Origin: JAEUMW01 sp039807745
GTDB taxonomy: Bacteria > Pseudomonadota > Gammaproteobacteria > Burkholderiales > JAEUMW01
Length of the DNA stretch: 10,058 nt
Reading direction: 5' to 3'
Assembly (NCBI GenBank): GCA_039807745.1
Contig: JBDHRV010000130.1
Location: 1-10,058, forward strand
Made by a program: the position numbers and the translations under genes
Shown here: positions 1 through 5,311 of the stretch, piece by piece
How the letters are laid out: each line of letters starts with the position of its first letter
Numbering within the stretch: the stretch's first letter is position 1
Notes under the pieces: generated by a model
Database searches by the model: none
Told to the model about the DNA's origin: nothing
What the model saw: only the letters and a program-made list of their open reading frames with translations

Positions 1-367
1 CCGCCCCCTCGTCTCGGGGGCGGGCGTGCGCTTCGACGGGCAGGTGAGCGTGTTCGATCTGCGCCAGTCGGCGAGCCCATGCTACGGCTGCCTGTTTCCC
101 GAAGACGCAGAGATCGAGGAAACGCGATGCGCCGTCATGGGTGTGTTCGCACCGGTGGTCGGCATGATCGGCACGGTACAGGCGGCCGAGGTCCTCAAGC
201 TTGCCGCCGGCATCGGCGAATCTCTGAGCGGCAGACTGCTTCTGCTCGACGTGCTCGCGATGGAATGGCGCACCGTGCACCTTCGCAAGGACCCCGGCTG
301 CCGGGTCTGTGGCACGAGCGCGTCGCCGCCGGGCAGCATTGAACGGCTTGCGGGATCCAGCTGCTAG
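1..367 (+). CDS. moeB: MoeB/ThiF/HesA-family adenylyltransferase, C-terminal part (5' end outside window)
   Basis: This is the C-terminal half of an E1-like enzyme that adenylates the C-terminal glycine of a ubiquitin-like sulfur carrier (MoaD for molybdopterin synthesis, or ThiS for thiamin) in the cytoplasm. The reading frame is open to the left edge (codons from base 2) with an RPLVSGAGVRFDGQVSVF-type stretch typical of the family, so the GTG at 26 is internal and not the start. Two zinc-binding CxxC pairs are visible: CYGC (codons at 80-91) and CRVC (299-310). Between them lie RCAVMGVFAPVVG and the conserved helix ending in AAEVLKL. About 121 residues are present; MoeB proteins are near 250, so roughly half is missing. 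MoeB is the better guess than ThiF, but the sequence here does not separate them. It is a housekeeping neighbour and probably not functionally tied to the sugar genes. Confidence 0.85.
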   Translation, partial: RPLVSGAGVRFDGQVSVFDLRQSASPCYGCLFPEDAEIEETRCAVMGVFAPVVGMIGTVQAAEVLKLAAGIGESLSGRLLLLDVLAMEWRTVHLRKDPGCRVCGTSASPPGSIERLAGSSC

Positions 368-370
368 AAT
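339..370 (+). promoter_or_regulatory. Candidate promoter for ugd overlapping the moeB stop codon
   Basis: TGCTAGAAT at 362-370 matches an extended -10 element (TGn followed by TAGAAT, one mismatch to TATAAT) and includes the upstream gene's TAG stop. A weak -35-like TTGAAC lies at 339-344, but the 20-base spacer is longer than ideal. Transcription would start near 377 and leave a leader of about 90 bases before ugd. The call rests on short motifs only. Confidence 0.3.
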
Positions 371-464
371 CCGGGGCTGTCATCGCCCCACGCTGTTCCG
401 TCCCGGCATGCGCGCAGAGGTCGGGAGCAGCCCCCAGAATTCCAGCACGAGGGAGTAACCACCC
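368..464. other. moeB-ugd intergenic spacer with small hairpin
   Basis: This 97-base gap holds an inverted repeat, GGGGC at 373-377 and GCCCC at 385-389 (7-base loop), with no following T run. It could be a weak terminator for moeB or a leader hairpin, but it is not a canonical intrinsic terminator. The right end carries the ugd ribosome binding site. No small ORF with a convincing start is visible. Confidence 0.35.
449..455 (+). promoter_or_regulatory. Ribosome binding site of ugd
   Basis: GAGGGAG lies 9 bases before the ATG at 465. It is a good Shine-Dalgarno match at normal spacing and fixes the ugd start. Confidence 0.7.
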
Positions 465-1820
465 ATGAATCTATGTGTCATCGGGACCGGCTACGTCGGT
501 CTTGTCACCGGCGCCTGTTTCGCCGAGATGGGGAACCGGGTCGTCTGCGTCGACAAGGACGAATCCAAGATCACGGGATTGCTGGCGGGCCGCATTCCGA
601 TCTACGAACCGGGGCTGGAGAATGTCGTCACGACCAACACCAGGGCAGGTCGACTGGAATTCACGACGTCGCTGCAGGACGCCATGCGCGACAGCAACGT
701 ATTCTTCATCGCCGTCGGGACGCCGCCACAGGAGGACGGGTCCGCGGATCTGCAGCATGTTCTGGCCGTCGCCCGCGAGATTGGTCGTCACATGGATCGC
801 TACTGCCTCATCGTGGACAAATCGACCGTCCCGGTCGGTACCGCCGACAGCGTGCGGGCCGCCGTTCTGGAGGAGTTGGCAAAGCGCGGTGTCGAGATCG
901 AGTTCGACGTGGTGAGCAATCCCGAGTTTCTCAAGGAAGGCGACGCGGTGAAGGACTTCACGCGGCCGGACCGGGTCGTGGTGGGCGCCGACAGCGAACG
1001 GGCCACCGAAACCATGCGCTCCCTCTATTACCCGTTCATGCGCAACCACGAGCGCATTCTGTTCATGGGTGTGCGCGATGCCGAGATGACCAAGTACGCG
1101 GCCAACGCGATGCTGGCGACCAAGATCTCCTTCATGAACGAGATCGCCAACCTCTGCGAGCGGCTCGATGTCGACGTCGAAAACGTCAGGCTCGGGATCG
1201 GATCGGATTCGCGCATCGGCTACTCGTTCATCTATCCGGGAGCCGGCTACGGAGGCTCGTGCTTCCCCAAGGACGTCAAGGCCCTGATCCACAGCGCCGA
1301 ATCGAACGGATTCGATGCTCAGGTATTACAGGCCGTCGAGCGCCGCAACGAAATCCAGAAGCGGCGATTGTTCGAAAAGGTGACGGCGCGCTTCACGAAG
1401 GATCTGCGGGGCGTGACGCTTGGCGTCTGGGGGCTCGCCTTCAAGCCGGGAACCGACGATATGCGGGAAGCACCCTCGGTGGTGTTTCTGCGCGCTGCCA
1501 TCGCGGCAGGCGCGCGGATTCAGGCCTACGATCCCGTGGCGATGGACGCCGCGCGTGCCACCCTGCCCGATTACTGGTTCACGGACTGCCTGCTGACCCT
1601 CTCCGACAACCAGTACGACGCGCTCAAGGGGGTCGATGCACTGGTGCTGGTGACCGAATGGAAGCCGTTTCGCTATCCCGATTTCGCCGCCATGCACCGC
1701 TTCATGAAGCACCCGGTCATCTTCGATGGTCGCAACCTCTATGACCCGAAGCAGATGGTGCAGGAAGGATTCGAGTACGTCGCGATCGGTCGCGGACAGT
1801 CATTGGCACCCACGAAGTGA
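465..1820 (+). CDS. ugd: UDP-glucose 6-dehydrogenase
   Basis: The enzyme oxidises UDP-glucose to UDP-glucuronate with two NAD+ in the cytoplasm, supplying glucuronic acid (and its derivatives) for capsule, exopolysaccharide or LPS. The 451-residue length is normal for bacterial Ugd. The N-terminal Rossmann domain opens with GTGYVG (residues 7-12) and has the NAD-ribose-binding Asp at residue 30. Further family motifs are VGTPP, the KSTVPVGT stretch, NPEFLKEG, the central dimerisation helix with KYAANAMLATKISFMNE, and the active-site loop GYGGSCFPKD with the catalytic Cys at residue 266. The C-terminal UDP-binding domain includes LAFKPGTDDMREAPS and VTEWKPFR. All catalytic landmarks are present. 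The ATG is supported by a GAGGGAG site. The gene is followed by a convergently oriented SDR gene after 30 bases, so it is probably transcribed alone. The main alternative, GDP-mannose dehydrogenase (AlgD), is less likely from the overall match to Ugd. Confidence 0.96.
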   Translation: MNLCVIGTGYVGLVTGACFAEMGNRVVCVDKDESKITGLLAGRIPIYEPGLENVVTTNTRAGRLEFTTSLQDAMRDSNVFFIAVGTPPQEDGSADLQHVLAVAREIGRHMDRYCLIVDKSTVPVGTADSVRAAVLEELAKRGVEIEFDVVSNPEFLKEGDAVKDFTRPDRVVVGADSERATETMRSLYYPFMRNHERILFMGVRDAEMTKYAANAMLATKISFMNEIANLCERLDVDVENVRLGIGSDSRIGYSFIYPGAGYGGSCFPKDVKALIHSAESNGFDAQVLQAVERRNEIQKRRLFEKVTARFTKDLRGVTLGVWGLAFKPGTDDMREAPSVVFLRAAIAAGARIQAYDPVAMDAARATLPDYWFTDCLLTLSDNQYDALKGVDALVLVTEWKPFRYPDFAAMHRFMKHPVIFDGRNLYDPKQMVQEGFEYVAIGRGQSLAPTK

Positions 1821-1850
1821 CGAGCTTGCGCTGCCGGCGTTGCCGGTGGG
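1821..1850. terminator. Weak hairpin between convergent ugd and SDR genes
   Basis: CCGGC at 1834-1838 pairs with GCCGG at 1842-1846 across a 3-base loop, in the 30-base gap between two convergent stop codons. The position suits a bidirectional terminator, but the stem is only 5 bp and has no T run on either side. Confidence 0.25.
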
Positions 1851-2798
1851 CTAGCGCGCGTAGGCCTGCCGCGCCTCAAATGATTGGCGGTCGAGCCGGA
1901 ACTCGAACCTGCGCGGGCTGAAACCCAGGTCGCGGCTCGCCTCGATGTGATCGAAGCACATGTCCACGTTCATCCGGGTCACGAGCTCCGGCGAGAGCTT
2001 CCGGAACCGTGGCACGATGCGGGCGGTGCTCACTATCGCCTTGAGCAGGCGCGTCGGCACCTGGACGATGCGGGGCGCACGACCGAGCCCGTGGAAGATC
2101 TGCACTACCATCTCGCGATAGCTCAGGGTCTCGCCGCCGGATAGGTCGTATGCGCGGTCGAAGGCCTTGCTTTCGTCCAGCGCGGCAAGGCAGGCTGCTG
2201 CGAGGTCGTCCGCGTGCACCGGCTGCCGCTTGCCGAGCCCCTTGCCAAGCATGGGGAAAAAGCCGGCGCGCTGAATGAAGCGCGCGATCTCTGACACGTT
2301 CCGATCGAGACCAGGACTGTAGACGAGCGTCGGCCGAAATATGGTCCAATGGATGCCGTGATGCTCGCACTGCGATGCGAGCGCCTCCTCCGCGCGGACC
2401 AGGGACGCGGCGAGTTCGCGTTCCGCCGGGTCCGCCGAGCTGGCTTTCGTGAATCGACTGGTGGAACTGAACGCGATGATGCGCGTCGACCCGAGGTCTG
2501 CTAGCGCAGTCACCAGCGGCGGGAGTATTCGCAGCGGCGCAAGGCTGACGACGGTCGCCGGCCGCAGTCCCGATGCCAGCAACGCGGACGTCTGCGCGAG
2601 ATCGAGGCGATGCCAGTTCGCCCCGCGGTGGTCGCCCGGCGCGTGAGACCGTGAGACCGCAGCCACGTCACGGCCGGCTTCGGCCAGATGCGGGAGCAGG
2701 TGGTATCCGATCTGGCTGGCGGCCCCGATAACGAGGACACTCTTATTGCTGGACTGCACCTGGCGTTCGACAAATTTCGCCATTTTGCGCTGCACCAT
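1851..2798 (-). CDS. Atypical NAD-dependent epimerase/dehydratase-like SDR protein
   Basis: A 315-residue cytoplasmic extended-type short-chain dehydrogenase-like protein. The Rossmann nucleotide-binding loop is GAASQIG (residues 25-31), reached after about 18 residues of charged leader. An SSTSRFTK segment (about 111-118) occupies the place of the SDR catalytic Ser, but the region where YxxxK should follow reads ERELAASLVRAE, with no Tyr-Lys pair. IFRPTLVYSPG, then PVHADDLAAACLAAL and AYDLSGGETLSYREM, match the substrate-side half of sugar-nucleotide epimerases. The family is therefore clear, but the reaction is not; without the Tyr/Lys it may be a non-classical reductase or epimerase, or only bind nucleotide. 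It is divergent from gmd, convergent with ugd, and sits among nucleotide-sugar genes, which suggests a role in the same polysaccharide. The start is uncertain: the ATG at 2798 and one at 2783 both lack a clear ribosome binding site. Confidence 0.88.
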   Translation of the reverse strand: MVQRKMAKFVERQVQSSNKSVLVIGAASQIGYHLLPHLAEAGRDVAAVSRSHAPGDHRGANWHRLDLAQTSALLASGLRPATVVSLAPLRILPPLVTALADLGSTRIIAFSSTSRFTKASSADPAERELAASLVRAEEALASQCEHHGIHWTIFRPTLVYSPGLDRNVSEIARFIQRAGFFPMLGKGLGKRQPVHADDLAAACLAALDESKAFDRAYDLSGGETLSYREMVVQIFHGLGRAPRIVQVPTRLLKAIVSTARIVPRFRKLSPELVTRMNVDMCFDHIEASRDLGFSPRRFEFRLDRQSFEARQAYAR

Positions 2799-2903
2799 GA
2801 AGAGGGCGCAATTGTATAATTACAGGTTTTCCGATTTTGCCACCAGGTTGGCACAGGTCGGACGCTTCGGGTGTTTCAATAACTGCGAAAGGAAGACGAG
2901 GCC
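2799..2903. promoter_or_regulatory. Divergent promoter region between the SDR gene and gmd
   Basis: This is one of the most AT-rich stretches of the window. On the + strand a perfect TATAAT stands at 2815-2820, about 84 bases before the gmd ATG; no good TTGACA lies 16-18 bases upstream (the nearest, TTGCGC at 2785-2790, is 24 away). The complementary strand reads TGTAATTATACAATT over the same bases and could supply a -10 element for the SDR gene, though its exact position is ambiguous. The two promoters would overlap, so the genes may be coregulated or compete. Confidence 0.45.
2888..2895 (+). promoter_or_regulatory. Ribosome binding site of gmd
   Basis: AAAGGAAG ends 8 bases before the ATG at 2904, with AGGA at 2890-2893. 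It supports the chosen gmd start. Confidence 0.6.
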
Positions 2904-3875
2904 ATGCCAAGAGTGGCGTTAGTGACGGGAATCACCGGGCAGGACGGATGTTACCTGGCCGATCTGCTGCTGCGAAAGGACTATGAGGTCTTCGGACTCC
3001 TGGCCCGACGCAGCAGCGATACGCTTTGGCGTCTGCGGGAGATGGGGATAGCGGACAAGGTCGAAATGGTGAACGGCGATCTTACCGATGGCGCCTCCAT
3101 CGTGCGCGCGATCCGGTCGACGAACCCCGACGAGGTCTACAACCTGGGCGCGCAGAGCTTCGTGGGGACGTCCTGGGATCAGCCGGTGCTGACCGGGGAG
3201 GTATGCGGTCTCGGTGTCGTGCACATCCTGGAAGCGATCCGCCAGCTGTCACCCGCCACGCGCTTCTATCAGGCGTCGACGAGCGAGATGTTCGGCCTGA
3301 TTCAGGCGCAACGGCAAAACGAGAAGACGCCGTTCTACCCGCGAAGCCCCTACGGCGTGGCGAAGCTCTACGGCCACTGGATCACGGTGAACTACCGCGA
3401 GAGTTTCGGGCTGCATGCCTCGAGCGGCATCCTGTTCAACCACGAGTCGCCGATGCGCGGCATCGAGTTCGTCACGCGCAAGGTAACCGACGGCGTGGCG
3501 CGCATCAAGCTCGGCAAGCAGAAGGAATTGCGGCTTGGCAACATCGATGCGAAACGGGACTGGGGCTTCGCCGGCGATTACGTGGAAGCGATGTGGCTGA
3601 TGCTGCAACAAGAGGTGCCCGACGATTACGTCGTCGCCACGGGGCGGACCACCACCGTCCGCGACATGTGCCGGATCGCTTTCGAGCATGTCGACCTGAA
3701 TTATGAGGACCACGTGGTGATCGATCCGAAGTTCTATCGCCCTGCCGAGGTCGAAACGCTGCTGGGCGATGCGAGCAAGGCCCACGAAAAACTGGGCTGG
3801 AAGCCGAAGACCGGCCTCGAGGCGCTGATCAGGATGATGGTGGACGCCGACATCCGTCGCGTGAGGAAGGAATGA
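2904..3875 (+). CDS. gmd: GDP-mannose 4,6-dehydratase
   Basis: The enzyme converts GDP-D-mannose to GDP-4-keto-6-deoxy-D-mannose in the cytoplasm, the branch point to GDP-D-rhamnose, GDP-L-fucose and related sugars. The 323 residues make a complete enzyme. The NADP-binding loop is GITGQDG near residues 9-15. NLGAQSFVGTSWDQP follows, then STSEMFG with Thr126 and Glu128, and SPYGVAKLYGHWITVNYRES with the catalytic Tyr150 and Lys154. FNHESPMRG, LGNIDAKRDWGFAGDYVEAMW and the late YRPAEVETLLGD segment are all family signatures, so the enzyme should be active. The stop overlaps the manC start by 4 bases (ATGA), so the two are translationally coupled and form one operon; ManC makes the GDP-mannose that this enzyme uses. 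The partner that would reduce the keto intermediate (Rmd or Fcl) is not recognisable in the window. Confidence 0.97.
   Translation: MPRVALVTGITGQDGCYLADLLLRKDYEVFGLLARRSSDTLWRLREMGIADKVEMVNGDLTDGASIVRAIRSTNPDEVYNLGAQSFVGTSWDQPVLTGEVCGLGVVHILEAIRQLSPATRFYQASTSEMFGLIQAQRQNEKTPFYPRSPYGVAKLYGHWITVNYRESFGLHASSGILFNHESPMRGIEFVTRKVTDGVARIKLGKQKELRLGNIDAKRDWGFAGDYVEAMWLMLQQEVPDDYVVATGRTTTVRDMCRIAFEHVDLNYEDHVVIDPKFYRPAEVETLLGDASKAHEKLGWKPKTGLEALIRMMVDADIRRVRKE
3864..3870 (+). promoter_or_regulatory. Ribosome binding site of manC inside the end of gmd
   Basis: AGGAAGG lies just before two adjacent ATG codons (3872 and 3875). Its spacing is only 1 base to the first and 4 to the second, so the second may be the real start. 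Location inside gmd fits translational coupling. Confidence 0.5.
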
Positions 3876-5311
3876 TGTTGATTCCGGTCATTCTCTCCGG
3901 TGGTGCCGGCACCCGCCTGTGGCCGGTCTCGCGCGAAGGTCATCCGAAGCCCTTCATGAAGCTGCCCGACGGGCAGTCGCTGCTGCAAAAGACGTATCAG
4001 CGTGCAGCCGCGCTCGCTGCGGATGCCGACCTGATGATCGTCACCAATCGCGACTACTACTTCATGAGCCGGGACGAGTTCGCAGCGGCAAAACTGGGTC
4101 CACCCGATCGGCTCCAGTTTCTGCTCGAACCGTGCGGTCGCAACACCGGGCCGGCGGTTGCCCTCGCCGCACTTTACGCACAGGAACGTTACGGCCCTGA
4201 TTGCCGGCTGCTGGTGCTCCCCGCCGATCACCTGATCGCCGACGAGGCCGCTTTTGCCGAGACCGTCCAGGAGGCCGAGCGGCTGGCGCAAGCCGGTTAT
4301 CTGGTGACTTTCGGCATCCGACCGGACGCGCCCGAGACCGGTTTCGGCTACATCGAGTGCGGCGCCGGGATTGCGGGCAGCGCCGGTGCGAAGGTGGTCC
4401 GCTTCGTCGAGAAGCCTTCTGCCGAAAAGGCACAGGAATATCTGTCGAGCGGCAGGCACCTGTGGAACGGCGGCATGTTCTGCTTCCGGGCCGATCGCAT
4501 CCTGGAAGAGTTCGAGCAGCACGCGCCCGAATTGCTGGAACGAGTGAGCAGCTGCTGGGCCGACAGTCGCGAGCAGTTGAACGCCAATCCCGGCATGCTC
4601 GATTTCGATCGGGAGCGCTTCGAAGCGATGCCGGACATCTCCATCGATTACGCCGTGATGGAGAAATCGAGCCGAGTGGCGGTCATCCCCGGTCGCTTCG
4701 GTTGGAACGACATCGGCTCCTGGAGCGCGGTCAGTCACCTGGTCGACGCCGACGGCCACAACAATCGCGTCATTGGCGATGCGGTGGTCGTCGACTCGCA
4801 GAACACATTCGTCAAGAGCGAGGATCGGCTCGTCGCAGCGGTCGGCGTCGACAATCTGATCATCATCGAGACGCCCGATGCGATCCTGGTTGCTGACGCC
4901 AACCACGCCCAGGAAGTAAAGAAGGTCGCCACCCAACTCAAGGCCAGCGGGCACGAGAGCTATCGCCTGCATCGCACGGTGGCCCGCCCTTGGGGCACCT
5001 ACACCGTGCTCGAGACGGGACCCCGTTTCAAGATCAAGCGCATCGTCGTCAAGCCGGGCGCATCGCTGTCACTACAGATGCATCATCACCGTAGCGAGCA
5101 CTGGGTGGTCGTGAGCGGGATGGCAAAGGTGGTGAACGGCGACCAGGAGCTCTACGTGAACACCAACGAGTCCACCTACATCCCGGCCGGACACAGGCAT
5201 CGTCTCGAGAACCCGGGCATCCTGGAGCTCGTGATGATCGAGGTGCAAAGCGGCGATTACCTGGGCGAGGACGACATCGTGCGCTTCAGCGACCAGTACG
5301 GACGGGGCTGA
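3872..5311 (+). CDS. manC: Mannose-1-phosphate guanylyltransferase / mannose-6-phosphate isomerase (bifunctional)
   Basis: A bifunctional type II PMI/GMP enzyme (AlgA/XanB/WbpW/CpsB type) that isomerises fructose-6-phosphate to mannose-6-phosphate and joins mannose-1-phosphate to GTP to give GDP-mannose. The 479 residues match the family. The N-terminal nucleotidyltransferase domain has GGAGTRLWPVSREGHPKP (residues 10-27), GRNT (89-92), LLVLPADH, FGYIECG, FVEKP (178-182), WNGGMFCF and IDYAVMEK. The C-terminal cupin (isomerase) domain starts about RPWGTYTVLETGPRFKIKRI and carries the metal-binding QMHHHRSEHW (His404-406, Glu409, His410) and PAGHRHRLEN. Both active sites look intact. A phosphomannomutase is needed between the two reactions and is not in this window. 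It is the second gene of the gmd-manC operon. Starts at 3872 and 3875 are both possible; the second (MLIPVILSGG) resembles homologues more closely. The last 26 bases overlap the oppositely oriented glycosyltransferase gene. Confidence 0.97.
   Translation: MMLIPVILSGGAGTRLWPVSREGHPKPFMKLPDGQSLLQKTYQRAAALAADADLMIVTNRDYYFMSRDEFAAAKLGPPDRLQFLLEPCGRNTGPAVALAALYAQERYGPDCRLLVLPADHLIADEAAFAETVQEAERLAQAGYLVTFGIRPDAPETGFGYIECGAGIAGSAGAKVVRFVEKPSAEKAQEYLSSGRHLWNGGMFCFRADRILEEFEQHAPELLERVSSCWADSREQLNANPGMLDFDRERFEAMPDISIDYAVMEKSSRVAVIPGRFGWNDIGSWSAVSHLVDADGHNNRVIGDAVVVDSQNTFVKSEDRLVAAVGVDNLIIIETPDAILVADANHAQEVKKVATQLKASGHESYRLHRTVARPWGTYTVLETGPRFKIKRIVVKPGASLSLQMHHHRSEHWVVVSGMAKVVNGDQELYVNTNESTYIPAGHRHRLENPGILELVMIEVQSGDYLGEDDIVRFSDQYGRG

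Noticed and set aside
26..28. GTG as the start of the first gene
   Set aside because: The frame is open upstream to the window edge and encodes conserved MoeB/ThiF residues, so the gene begins outside the window.
471..1744. Long alternative frames on both strands inside ugd (273 and 423 codons)
   Set aside because: The ugd frame carries every expected motif; the others are Arg- or His-rich shadow translations with no ribosome binding site.
2643..2658. Perfect tandem duplication of GTGAGACC inside the SDR gene
   Set aside because: It is 8 bp, not a multiple of 3, but the protein looks normal on both sides, so there is no sign of a slippage frameshift; probably chance.
3734..4972. Long open frame (412 codons) on the minus strand opposite gmd and manC
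   Set aside because: It lies antisense to two well-recognised enzymes, its protein resembles no family, and high-G+C codon bias commonly creates such frames.
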